NCBI GenBank assembly: GCA_001557505.1
Contig: LSAX01000002.1
Span: forward strand, 2,046,001-2,110,000
Source: Reticulascus tulasneorum
Lineage: Eukaryota; Ascomycota; Sordariomycetes; Glomerellales; Reticulascaceae
Direction: 5' to 3'
DNA length: 64,000 nt
A model generated the notes under the pieces. That model worked only from the letters and a program-made list of their open reading frames with translations. It was not told the DNA's origin and did no database searches. Positions 1 through 10,931 of this stretch are shown here, piece after piece. A program made the position numbers and the translations under genes. The first letter of the stretch is position 1. Every line of letters begins with the position of its first letter.

Positions 1-3000
1 AGAGATCCTGTCAATTGGGAGAAAGCTACTGTCTTTCCTCAAGCGACCCACGTCTTGGACTTTGGCCCTGGCGGCATTTCTGGGCTGGGAATACTCACCA
101 GCCGGAACAAGGAGGGCACTGGCGTACGTGTCATCCTTGCTGGCTCTGTTGATGGCACCGTCCCAGAAGTCGGCTACAAGGCCGAACTTTTCGACCGAGA
201 TGAGGAACATGCAGTCAAGTACGCCATTGATTGGGTCAAGGAGTTCGGCCCCCGCCTGATCAAGACGTCGAGCGGTCAGACCTACGTCGACACAAAGATG
301 AGTCGACTTCTTGGCGTGCCACCAATTATGATCGCCGGCATGACTCCATGCACTGTGCCATGGGATTTCGTGGCTGCAACGATGAACGCCGGATATCACA
401 TTGAACTCGCTGGTGGAGGTTATTACAATGCCAAGACGATGACCGAAGCTCTCGCCAAGATTGAGAAGGCGATTCCGGCTGGCCGTGGCATAACTGTCAA
501 CTTGATTTATGTTAATCCTCGAGCCATGCAATGGCAGATTCCCCTCATCGGAAAGTTGAGGGCAGAAGGCGTTCCCATTGAAGGACTTACCATTGGTGCG
601 GGTGTGCCATCAATTGAGGTTGCGCAGGAATACATTGAGACATTGGGTCTTAAGCACATTGCCTTCAAGCCCGGCTCGATGGACGCTATCCAAGCCGTTA
701 TCAACATTGCCAAGGCGAACCCCACCTTCCCGGTGATTCTCCAGTGGACTGGCGGCAGAGGAGGAGGGCATCACTCATTTGAGGATTTCCATCAGCCTAT
801 CCTGTTGATGTATGGACGCATCCGACGCACCCCAAACATCATTCTGGTGGCTGGTAGTGGCTTTGGCGGTGCTGAGGACACTTACCCTTATGTCACTGGT
901 GAATGGTCCAGGAAATATGGCTATCCTCCCATGCCCTTCGATGGCACCTTGTTCGGCAGTCGCATGATGGTTGCTAAAGAAGCCCACACCAGCAAAAATG
1001 CAAAGCAGGCGATCGTCGACGCCGAGGGTCTTGATGACCATGAGTGGGAGAGAACCTACAAGGAGGCAGCTGGAGGCATCATCACCGTTCGATCGGAGAT
1101 GGGTGAGCCCATTCACAAGCTTGCCACCCGTGGTGTCGTGTTCTGGTCTGAAATGGACCAGAAGATCTTCAGCCTTCCGAAGGAGAAGAGGGTTGCCGCC
1201 CTCAAGGGAATGCGCGAGTACATTATCAAGAAGCTCAATGATGATTTCCAAAAAGTTTGGTTTGGCCGCAACAAAGCTGGCAAAACTGTCGATTTGGAGG
1301 ACATGACTTATGCTGAAGTTGTTCGGCGGATGGTCGAGCTTCTTTACGTCAAGCATGAGTCTCGCTGGATTGACCCAACCTTCTCGAAGCTGACGGGCGA
1401 CTTTATCCACCGTGTTGAGGAACGCTTCACCTTCAAGTCCGGCCAACCATCCCTCCTGCAAAATTATGCGGATCTGGATGACCCGTTCACTACCGTCGAG
1501 CGAATTCTGGCAGCTTATCCCGACGCAGAGACTCAGATCATCAATGCTCAAGATGTGCAGCATTTCTTGCTCCTGTGCCAGCGAAGAGGGCAGAAACCGG
1601 TGACATTCGTCCCTGCACTCGATGATAACTTCGAGTTTTTCTTCAAGAAGGACTCCCTCTGGCAGTCTGAGGACCTTGAGGCTGTCATCGACCAGGATGT
1701 CGGCCGAACCTGCATTCTCCAAGGCCCTACCGCTGTCAAGTTCTCAACCGTCCTGGATGAGCCTGTGAAAGAAATCCTTGATGGCATCCATCATGGGCAT
1801 ATCGCTGGCCTCACCCAAGATTTCTACAACGGCGACAGCAACGCAGTTCCGTCCATTGAATACTTCGGTGGGAAGCTCATCGAGAATGAAATCCCTGTTG
1901 AGGATGTCGATGGGCTCACGATCTCCTACGATGACACCCACAAGAATATATACCGACTGTCCACTTCTGCTGCAGCCACCATGCCACCGGAGGACTCTTG
2001 GCTTGCTCTTCTCGCCGGGCCAGATCGTAACTGGCGACATGCTCTCCTTACCTCGGACGTCTTGGTCCAGGGCCAGAAGTTCCAGACCAATCCTATGAAG
2101 CGAATCTTTGCTCCGGTACGTGGGATGTTCGTCGAGATTCATTATCCCAATGATCCTGCCAGAACAAGAATCGTTGTCAAAGAACAGCCGCGACATAATC
2201 ACTACATTGATGTTATCGAAGTCAAGCTCGGGGGCAAGAACGAGATTCTTGTCAACATGATCAAGGAGTCAACCGCTCTTGGCAAGCCAGTAGCCCTCCC
2301 TCTAAAGTTCACCTACCATCCTGAGGCCGGCTACGCACCGATTCGCGAGGTCATGAATGGCCGAAATGATCGGATCAAAGAATTTTACTGGCGGGCATGG
2401 TTTGGTGACCAGCCTCTCGACCTCGATGCTGATGTTACAAGCAAGTTTGATGGTGGCGAGACGACGATCACAAGCGAAGACATTAATGATTTTGTCCACG
2501 CTGTTGGCAACACTGGCGAGGCATTCGTTGACCGACCTGGAAAGGTCATGTACGCACCAATGGATTTCGCTATCGTTGTTGGCTGGAAGGCAATTACCAA
2601 GCCAATCTTCCCGCGTACAATCGATGGCGATCTCCTCAAACTTGTTCATCTCTCCAACGAGTTCCGTATGATGCCCGGTGCTGAACCGCTGAAGAAGGGT
2701 GACAAAGTTTCCACCACTGCTCAGATCAACGCTGTCATCAACCAAGAGGCCGGGAAAATGGTAGAGGTTTGCGGCACTATCATGAGAGACGGGGATCCTG
2801 TCATGGAGGTCACTTCTCAGTTCCTTTACCGTGGAACGTATGAGGATTACGAGAATACCTTCCAACGCAAGATGGAGACACCTCTGGAAATACATCTCGC
2901 CACTAGCAGAGACGTCGCTGTTCTTAGATCGAAGCAGTGGTTTGTGCTGGATGAGCGCGCAGGTGCGCTTGATCTACTCGGACAGACCTTGACATTCCGA

Positions 3001-4879
3001 CTGCAGACTCTGGTTCGATATAAGAACAAGACTATCTTCCGCAGTGTGGCGACGCAAGGACAAGTACTCTTGGAGCTGCCCACGAAAGAAGTCATCCAGG
3101 TTGCCAGAGTTGACTATGAGGCTGCTTCGTCTCACGGCAACCCCGTCATCGACTACCTTGAGCGAAGTGGAGTACCTCTCGACCAACCTCTCAACTTTGA
3201 GAATCCCATTCCTCTCAGCGGCAGGACACCACTGCAGCTTAGAGCTCCTGCATCCAATGAGAACTATGCTCGTGTCTCTGGCGACTTCAACCCCATTCAC
3301 GTTTCACGCGTATTTTCCACCTATGCCAATTTACCTGGCACCATTACGCACGGCATGTACTCAAGTGCATCAGTACGAAGCTTGGTCGAGACTTGGGCTG
3401 CCGAGAACAACATTGGCCGAGTTCGAAGCTTCCACGCTTCCCTGGTCGGAATGGTTCTTCCCAACGACGATATCCAAGTCAATTTGGAGCACGTGGGCAT
3501 GGTTGCAGGCCGGAAGATCATCAAGGTGGTAGCAAGCAACAAGGATACTGAGGAGAAGGTCTTGCTCGGCGAAGCTGAAGTAGAGCAGCCGGTCACAGCT
3601 TATGTCTTCACTGGTCAAGGCTCTCAAGAGCAAGGCATGGGTATGGAACTTTACGCCAGCAGTCCTGTGGCCAAGGAAGTCTGGGACAGGGCAGACACAT
3701 ATCTCATGGACAACTACGGTATGTTGGCCTCCTAATTCGCATTCTGCGCGCATTTGCTAACCCGTTTCAGGATTCTCGATTACCAATATCGTGAAGAACA
3801 ACCCCAAGGAGCTCACCATTCACTTTGGTGGGCCACGTGGCAAAGCCATCCGTGCCAATTATATGGCCATGACTTTCGAGACTGTTGCAGCCGACGGCAG
3901 CATCAAGTCAGAGAAGATCTTCAAAGAGATCGATGAGAAGACCACATCTTACACCTACAGATCGCCCACTGGCTTGCTCTCGGCGACTCAGTTCACCCAA
4001 CCCGCCCTTACTCTCATGGAAAAGGCTAGCTTCGAAGATATGAAGTCCAAGGGTCTAGTGCCAAGGGACTGCACCTTCGCTGGTCACTCTCTCGGAGAGT
4101 ATTCGGCACTTGCAGCTCTAGCAGAGGTCATGCCTATCGAGAGCTTGGTGTCTGTTGTCTTCTACCGAGGATTGACCATGCAGGTTGCTGTGGAGCGAGA
4201 CGCAGCGGGCCGATCGAACTATAGCATGTGTGCGATCAACCCCAGCAGAATCTCATCGACGTTCAATGAGGAGGCCCTGCAATTCGTCGTCAACAATATC
4301 GCTGAAGAAACCGGCTGGCTACTGGAGATTGTCAACTATAATATTGCCAACATGCAGTACGTCGCTGCTGGAGACCTTCGAGCTCTGGACACCCTCACTG
4401 GAGTCACCAATTTCCTCAAGGCGCAGAGCATCGATATTGAGCAGATGCGAGAGAACATCGAGGAAGCCAAGGGAGCGCTCCGAGAGATTATTCGTGGCTG
4501 CGCCGATAAGACCCTGAAGAAGCCGACGCCCATCGAGCTGCAGCGAGGATTTGCTGTCATTCCTCTCAAGGGAATCGATGTGCCTTTCCACTCCACCTTC
4601 TTGCGTTCTGGAGTCAAGCCGTTCAGATCATTCTTGCTTAAGAAGATCAACAAGACGACAATCGATCCTGCCAGGCTTGTTGGCAAGTACATCCCCAACG
4701 TGACAGCACGACCGTTCGCTATCACAAAGGAGTACTTTGAGGATGTATACAAGTTAACCAACTCGCCGAAGATTGCCTCGGTGCTTGCCAACTGGGACAA
4801 GTACACGGAAGATGCACCTACCACAAATGGTGTTCATGGTGCGGTAGGGGATCACGAGGGTCCTGGTGCGGCTGCGTAA
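1..4879 (+). CDS. FAS1: Fatty acid synthase beta subunit, 5' end outside the window
   Basis: Cytosolic type I fatty acid synthase beta chain, which with the alpha chain makes the alpha6-beta6 complex producing palmitoyl/stearoyl-CoA. Two exons are visible (1-3718 and 3771-4879; 52-bp intron, branch TGCTAAC at 3755), giving the last 1,608 residues; about 480 N-terminal residues (acetyltransferase domain) lie off the left edge, since fungal FAS1 is near 2,090. In order I see the FMN-binding enoyl reductase (visible residues about 110-560, with [20 protein letters not shown]), the hot-dog dehydratase with SGDFNPIH near 1,097, and the malonyl/palmitoyl transferase beginning [13 protein letters not shown] near 1,202 with nucleophile elbow [10 protein letters not shown] after the intron. 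The frame is open from base 1. Housekeeping neighbours argue for primary metabolism rather than a secondary-metabolite FAS. In many Pezizomycotina FAS2 sits divergently next to FAS1; that would be outside the window. Confidence 0.96.
3719..3770 (+). other. FAS1 intron (52 bp)
   Basis: Donor GTATGT, branch site TGCTAAC and acceptor TTTCAG. Splicing restores a glycine codon and continues the transferase domain without a frame change. Confidence 0.93.
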
Positions 4880-5888
4880 ATACCTAGAGAGGAGGCGATA
4901 TGGAGAGAAGGTAGACATAGAAGCGGACCATGAACCTGACTAACGGGGAATGGGAATAGCAAAGTGTTTTAGATGGACTAATGATTGTATCAACTGCGGA
5001 GTTTTGTTTTGATATTTTCTTTTTAAACCTATGTTGAGCAGTATTGTTTCAACAAACCTTTGCATACTATATAGCTGCTTAGTACTAGATCAACATTTTA
5101 TTTAGAGTATCACCAAATACAAGAGGCGCTAAACCATTTTACCCTTGATATCGATGCCTATCCCCCAATCTTCAGCCTTTTAACGTGACGCTGAATCAAA
5201 CTTAACCCTCCGAGACATGATCGCTCCTATTGCACGCTGTGGTACCCCCAGCACAGTACCAGCGTCGTACAATGCCTGCGGCATGGAGCAAGCACAGCAG
5301 TTTGACAGCTCGGATCAGATAAAAATGGCTGCAAGGTCCCGACGAACTTTGCCAATCGCGGAGAAAGTGCTTGTGCTAGAAAGCTAGCTATTGGCGGTAA
5401 GTGGCTCCAGGCGACGGGCGCTGGATGCATCGGTCGGTCGACGGCGAGCGCCGTGCGACCTTTGGTGTCAGTGGGGGCTTTAGCTCCGAGCTCCGATTAG
5501 TTGCTTCTCCAAACATAAGGTTGGACCCGATAATGCTACTACGTAGGTAGCAGGTTGCTTGGCTGCTCGGTGGCGTTTCTTGGAGGCGGCAGAAGCCACC
5601 GAAAGTTAGCGTCTCGAAGCGGCATTTCTTTTCGCTTATGGCCGATTTGGTTCGTTCATTCTGCCCAAGGTCTTATCTTACATCGTCCAAAACCGCTTCA
5701 GCTGTTCGTCATCGTGGTTTCACTGCATGCCTATATTAGGGGCATCGTCCGTCTGCTTCTTGTGTAGCCCAGAGTAGTTTGTGTGTTCTGGTGCTCTATT
5801 GTGGACGATCCGAAGCCCTTGAGTGTGAGATCAATTAATTGCGCGCTAGAGCAACAACATTTGCCGACGACAACCGACGCTATTCGAC
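4880..5888. other. Intergenic: FAS1 3' UTR and guanine deaminase promoter
   Basis: About 1 kb without a supportable gene. The first 250 bp are AT-rich, as expected for a 3' UTR and polyadenylation region. The 60 bases before the next start codon are C/A-rich and pyrimidine-poor. I saw no repeat or RNA gene. Confidence 0.6.
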
Positions 5889-7398
5889 ATGGGCGACCTT
5901 ATCAACGAAAAAGGCCTCGGAGGTCAGACGGGAAAGCAGCTATTTCTAGGCACGTTTATCCATTCGAGGACAAGGGAGAAGCTGGAGTATCTGCATCTGG
6001 CGGGTGTTTGTGTCGATTCCAATGGCATCATTGTCGCTATTGAGCTGGAATGCAACCTGAAGAAGGCCGAGGAGGTTCTCTTCCCGAGACTAGGATGGAA
6101 GAGTGAAGATGTCAAGGTTTACGAGTGTAAACCGGGCCAGTTCTTCTTCCCAGGCTTTATTGGTAAGCTTTGAATTCCGCAGATGGGCGTGGGGTATACT
6201 AACAATCGCAGACACCCACGTCCATGCCTCGCAGTATCCAAATGTGGGCATCTTTGGCAAATCTACACTTCTAGACTGGCTAAATACCTACACGTTCCCG
6301 CTGGAAGCAAGCTTGTCCAACCACGCCAAGGCGAAACGGGTCTATACGGCTTGTGTGCGACGGACGCTCGCACATGGGACCACGACGGCCGCGTACTACG
6401 CCACCATTGACGTCCCCGCCACCAACCTTCTAGCGGATCTCTGCCTGTCCATCGGCCAAAGAGCCTTTGTCGGCCGAGTATGCATGGATCACGCCCAGCT
6501 ATGCCCCGAGTTCTACAGGGACGAGACCCCCGAGGTAGCCCTGAAAGCTACTCAAGATTCGATCGACCACATCCGCAAGATCGACCCAACCTTTGAGATC
6601 GTGTCCCCCATCCTTACCCCACGCTTCGCCCCAGCCTGCAGTAGCGAGGCGATGCACGGCCTAGCCGCCATCCATAAGGAGACGGGCCTGCCTATCCAAA
6701 CGCATATCTCCGAGAACGAAGGCGAAGTTGCCCTCGTGGCCAAGCTCTTCCCCTCCGCGCCATCGTACGCAGGCGTTTACGATCAGCACGGCCTGCTTAC
6801 GCCGAAGACCATCCTCGCGCACGCAGTGCACATCACCGAAGACGAGGCGACGCTCATCGCCATTCGTAAAGCCAAGATCTCGCACTGCCCCTGCAGCAAC
6901 AGCTCCATCACCAGCGGCGCCGCCCGCGTGCGCTGGATGTGGGAGAAGGGCATCGACGTTGGGCTCGGCACGGACATGAGCGGTGGGTTTTCGCCCTCGA
7001 TTCTGGAAGCCGCGCGTCAGGCGGCACTCGTCTCACGACATGTCGCCATGGGACTAGATGGAGTGCAGAAGGAGCGTGCGAAACTGAGTGTCGAGGAGGT
7101 GCTTTACCTCGGCACGCTTGGTGGTGCGACAGTTGTGGGACTCGAAGACAAGATTGGCAGGTTCGAAGTCGGGATGCAATGGGACGCGCAGCTTGTTGGG
7201 CTGGGAGTTGTGGATGAGCAGGGACAGCGGAACGGGGAGCAGGACGTCGGAGGGGAAGTTGACGGTGATGAGGGGAATGTGGATGTGTTCGGGTGGGAGA
7301 GCTGGGACGAGCGGGTTGCCAAGTGGTTGTACAACGGAGACGATCGGAACACGAAACTGGTTTGGGTGAAGGGGAGAGTGGTTCATCGGCGGAAGTAG
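5889..7398 (+). CDS. GUD1: Guanine deaminase
   Basis: Amidohydrolase-superfamily enzyme that hydrolyses guanine to xanthine and ammonia in purine catabolism and salvage; cytosolic, no signal peptide. Exons 5889-6162 and 6212-7398 (49-bp intron, branch ACTAAC) give 486 residues, close to the family norm of about 470-490. The intron falls just before the first metal-binding motif. Zinc ligands are visible in order: DTHVHASQYPN (HxH) at the exon 2 start, THISENEGE, ILAHAVHITE, SHCPCSNSSI and the catalytic aspartate in GLGTDMSGG. The start gives the typical LFLGTFIHSRT opening. A low-complexity Gly/Glu/Asp stretch near the C-terminus (nt 7217-7300) looks like a surface loop. Symbol follows the yeast enzyme. 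Confidence 0.95.
6163..6211 (+). other. Guanine deaminase intron (49 bp)
   Basis: Donor GTAAGC, branch ACTAAC, acceptor CGCAG. It joins a split aspartate codon that begins the metal-binding DTHVH motif. Confidence 0.93.
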
Positions 7399-7939
7399 GG
7401 GAGAGGGGGCGGGTTCTGGGATATGGAGGAGAAGCGTAAAGCTGGATGGATATCTTAGATGGTGTTGCCCAGAGCTGTGGCGATTGTTGTCATTCACGAC
7501 ATGCTTCTCATCGTTTGTGTGGGACAGAAGTGCGGGTTATCAATGGCTCATTGAGGACGACTTCTTTTGGGTTTATTGTATTCGGCTAGGAGTTTTGAAC
7601 ATGATCCTGTAAGGAAAAGAAGCTGGAGACGAGCTGAACAATTGTGAAATCAAGACGTTTTGTACTTGTTTCTTCGGTTTGAAACCCTTTATCTTTCTCA
7701 TCCGCAACTATATTGTAAACCTGTGCCCTGAACATGTTATATCTGGATTTGACGCTGCCCCTCCATCATACCCAGAGTATTTCGTTGGATCAGATGTAGA
7801 TATGTAATAAACCGGCATATGACTAACCAGGCATTCACCTGGCTCACCGAGGGTCCCACTAAAATCGCATACTGAAATCCCACGCCATTCGAGCAGGTAG
7901 CCTCAACTAAACAACCAGCTTTTGCGCAAGGCAGACGAA
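7399..7939. other. Intergenic between guanine deaminase and LSM4
   Basis: 541 bp holding the 3' UTR of the deaminase and the LSM4 promoter and leader. No gene, repeat or RNA recognised. Confidence 0.55.
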
Positions 7940-8540
7940 ATGGTATGTCGCAACCTGCCCTCGGAGCCCATTTGACTCTCCATGCATCTCTTAATCCCCC
8001 GACCAGCATTCAATGAGCTAATGTTATCCCCTCCTCCCAGTTACCCCTCGGACTCTTGAATGCCGCCCAAGGGCACCCCATGCTGGTGGAGCTGAAGAAT
8101 GGCGAGACCCTCAATGGCCACCTAGTCATGTGCGATACGTGGATGAACCTGACATTGAAGGAGGTCGTGCAGACCAGTCCGGTAGGCTCTGCCTGCCCAA
8201 ATATACAACGCGGTAGAATGCGACTAAGTAGAGTCTAGGAAGGCGACAAGTTCGTAAAGATGCCGGAGGTGTACGTCAAGGGGAATAATGTGCGTTCGGC
8301 TTCACGAGATTATACTGGTGCCTACGACCTTCGGAAGAGCTAACTAGGTTTTAGATCAAGTACCTGCGAGTACCAGACGAGATCATTGACCTCGTCAAGG
8401 AGAACCAGCAAGGGCAGCAAGGCGGCTTCAGAGGTGGACGAGGAGGTCAATCAAGAGGCGATCATGGCGGCAGAGGAGGCGATAGAGGCCGCGGTGGACG
8501 AGGTCAAGGTAGAGGAAGGGGTAGGGGCCGCGGGTCCTGA
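7940..8540 (+). CDS. LSM4: U6 snRNA-associated Sm-like protein LSm4
   Basis: Subunit of the Lsm1-7 (cytoplasmic mRNA decapping) and Lsm2-8 (nuclear U6 snRNA) heptameric rings. Four coding exons: 7940-7942, 8041-8181, 8239-8289 and 8355-8540, giving 126 residues. The first coding exon is only the ATG; the intron begins directly after it, and exon 2 continues [20 protein letters not shown], a near-invariant LSm4 start. The Sm1 motif ([18 protein letters not shown]) is followed by the Sm2 region with [15 protein letters not shown] across the last intron. The C-terminus is an RGG-rich tail (residues about 88-125), characteristic of LSm4 and linked to P-body assembly and arginine methylation. All exon joins are in frame. 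Confidence 0.95.
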
Positions 8541-9012
8541 TGCTGGGTATGGATGGTGTCGAAGGACCGAACACTGCAGTTACGGAACTGGAGCCTTTTG
8601 GCGAGATACTGTACGCTGATACGGGATCCCCAACCTACAGGCTACATGCGGGAGAAGCTGGGCCGCGGCGGCTGATGCGCTCCCAGCAACATAACACAAT
8701 AACACAGGGGTGGCATCATGAAGGCAGTTCAGAGGAGGCACCACACGACCTGTGGGCCCAATTCTACCAACGAACATTACTATCAAATGTACTTCATTGG
8801 CTATGCTCGCAGTAGGAAACACCCGAGGAGCTCGCAATCGTCTCGAATATCAATTGCCTGTGATTTACAAACTTCCGAGCATGTGACTAATCACGTGATC
8901 TTGAATTGTGGTGGGTTATGCGACCTCGGTTTGCGGTCCTGAGCTCTCATTCAATACTTGTTCCCAATTTCAGGTTCAGGTTCATATCTTCCGCTAATGG
9001 ACCAATTCCTCC
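8541..9012. other. Intergenic: LSM4 3' UTR and PPR gene promoter
   Basis: 472 bp without a supportable gene. It contains a perfect TCACGTGA palindrome at 8891-8898 and a short out-of-frame upstream ATG at 8997 (both listed separately). Confidence 0.55.
8891..8898. promoter_or_regulatory. TCACGTGA palindrome (Cbf1/E-box type)
   Basis: A perfect 8-bp palindrome 115 bp upstream of the PPR protein start. TCACGTGA is the core site of Cbf1-type bHLH factors in ascomycetes. That it regulates this gene is inference from position only. Confidence 0.4.
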
Positions 9013-9038
9013 ATGTCAGGTCCCAGACTGGTATTTGA
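8997..9038 (+). promoter_or_regulatory. Possible uORF overlapping the PPR gene start
   Basis: An ATG at 8997 opens a 13-residue frame ending in TGA at 9036-9038, out of frame with and overlapping the main start at 9013. If the transcript starts upstream of it, it could lower translation of the main frame. The transcript start is unknown. Confidence 0.3.
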
Positions 9039-10931
9039 CGGGCTCTGGCGCTGCCTATGCCCTTCGGTAAGCAAAGCTGCTGCAGCTCGAATTCTCAACT
9101 CCACAGCGCCGCTTCCTCAAACGTTGCGCAGATCAAGTCGCGGCAATACCCTCCGGCTTGCCTCTCAGCGGTGTCGCACCCAACGCCGTCAATATGGAAC
9201 TGAGGCCGTAGCGTTTGCGCCACAGTCTGGCAATGACAGTTCGGAGTACCACTCGATCACACACGAGATTGCCGTCGGAAAGTTGGTCACGGCCACTACT
9301 ATCGAACTCGATCAGTGCCTCGCGAGAGCTCCCTTGCCCGTTATATATGATGCTCTGCGGCAGCTGCGAGGTCGCGAAGACCAATTCTTGAAAGTCGGAA
9401 CAATTATTACGCATTTGGTTCGAGATCGCGGCGAAGGACTGAGCTCTCTCCACTATGAACACTTGGTGCATTGCATGATCCACCCAGACGGGTCTGCAGA
9501 ACTCCTTGCGCGATTACTGGCGGAGCTGAAAGAGCTGAACATCAAGCCGACATCTGCGCTGTGTCATAGCGTTCTAGCGGTGCGTACAGCAGTTGTTCGG
9601 ACACGGTAGCTTGCTGACAGCTCCTACACCAGGCTCTCGCAATACACCCGAACTACCTTCTTCGACGCGAAATCCTTACAACTATGAAACAGTCGTGGGC
9701 GGAGGTGGATCTGTCGGGGAACTGCAACGTAGCCATGGGATTGCTGCGGGACCAACAGTATGAGCTCGCCTTTGCCAAACTTGAACAAATGATCGACCGG
9801 GGGATGGATGTGTACCCATGGGTGTATGATATCTTCATTTTCACATTTGCCCATGGGGGATTTGTCGATGAAGCTATCAAGTTGGCGCATAAGAAGCCAC
9901 ACAACACGGAGACCGACACATCCTTGGTTTTGTGGTACACGATCCTGGATATATGCAGCCGGGCATTTCAATACGAGGGAACAAGGTTCATCTGGGGGAG
10001 GCTCTTAGAGTCTGACAGGAAACAGCTGTCAGATGGCATCATGCTCAACATCTTAAACACGGCAGCGCGGCACCATGATCCGGAGCTGGCGACCAGTGCG
10101 ACACAGTTACTCGTGGAGAGGGGAAGAAGGCTCCAAGCACATCACTTTGAGGCTCTGATCGAGAGTTACACGGGAAGCGGGGATATTGAGAATGCTTTAC
10201 GCATATTGTGCATCATGGCGAAGGCAGTGGCCAATCTGTCCCAACGAAGTACACGGTCAATATACCAATGCCTCAAGAATCACCCTTCCCTTTTGGAGCC
10301 AGCCATGGAACATTTGGCAAAGTTGAAGGCCGACTACAATGTTCCTATAGAAGCGGTGAACGTGCTTATCGAAGCACAGGCAGACTTGAAGGGCTTGGAA
10401 CACGCGCTCGCGATCTACAAGGACATGCAGACTCTGACGTCCCAGGCGCCAGATCATATCACCTTCCGTCATCTTCTGCGAGGATGCAAGGATCCTCAAA
10501 TCCTCAAGTCTTTGGTTGCAGACAACCCGGAAATGGTGATCAAAGCCGATCGCCAAGCCTTTAAGGAGGTCATCTTCGAAGTAGCCGCCACAGGCGAACT
10601 CGATCATGCGTTTAACTATGTCAACATGCTGAGCGATGCATCCGACCAAGCTGTGGACGATGAAAGCAGTAAGGATTGGCTCGATTCAAAGACCCTACTC
10701 GTCCTAGCCAAAAGATGCTTGGATGTCGAAGATTCGCGCGTGATGTGGCTGGTGGACGAAGCTGAGCGGAGGAAAGTCGATATCCAATCCAGCCTTGCGA
10801 GGCTGATTGCCAATTACTCTAAAAAGTCCAAGGCAAACCAGGTGCCGGATTTAACGGAGGAGTTAGGCCAAGACGGGCAGCGAGATAAGCGAAGGACAAC
10901 GGTTAAGGGGGAGCCTGAGATAGAGATTTAA
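9013..10931 (+). CDS. Mitochondrial pentatricopeptide repeat (PPR) protein
   Basis: Probable mitochondrial RNA-binding PPR protein. Exons 9013-9579 and 9633-10931 (53-bp intron) give 621 residues. The first 60 residues are rich in Arg, Ser and Ala with almost no acidic residues, a typical mitochondrial presequence. The body is helical; repeat-like units include YELAFAKLEQMIDRGMDVYP, a following FTFAHGGFVDEAIKLAH, and ENALRILCIMAKAVANLS, with the characteristic helix-turn-helix spacing. Another acceptor in the same intron is conceivable (the sequence holds a CTGACAG 12 bp upstream), so a few residues at the junction are uncertain. The C-terminal tail is charged. I cannot assign the RNA target or a yeast orthologue. 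Confidence 0.8.

Noticed and set aside
775..1722. 315-codon open frame on the minus strand inside FAS1
   Set aside because: It lies opposite a clearly coding enoyl reductase region; long antisense frames are a by-product of GC-biased third positions and this one has no motif.
1..4879. Secondary-metabolite cluster around FAS1
   Set aside because: No PKS, cytochrome P450 or other tailoring gene nearby; neighbours are LSM4, guanine deaminase and a PPR protein, so primary FAS is the better reading.
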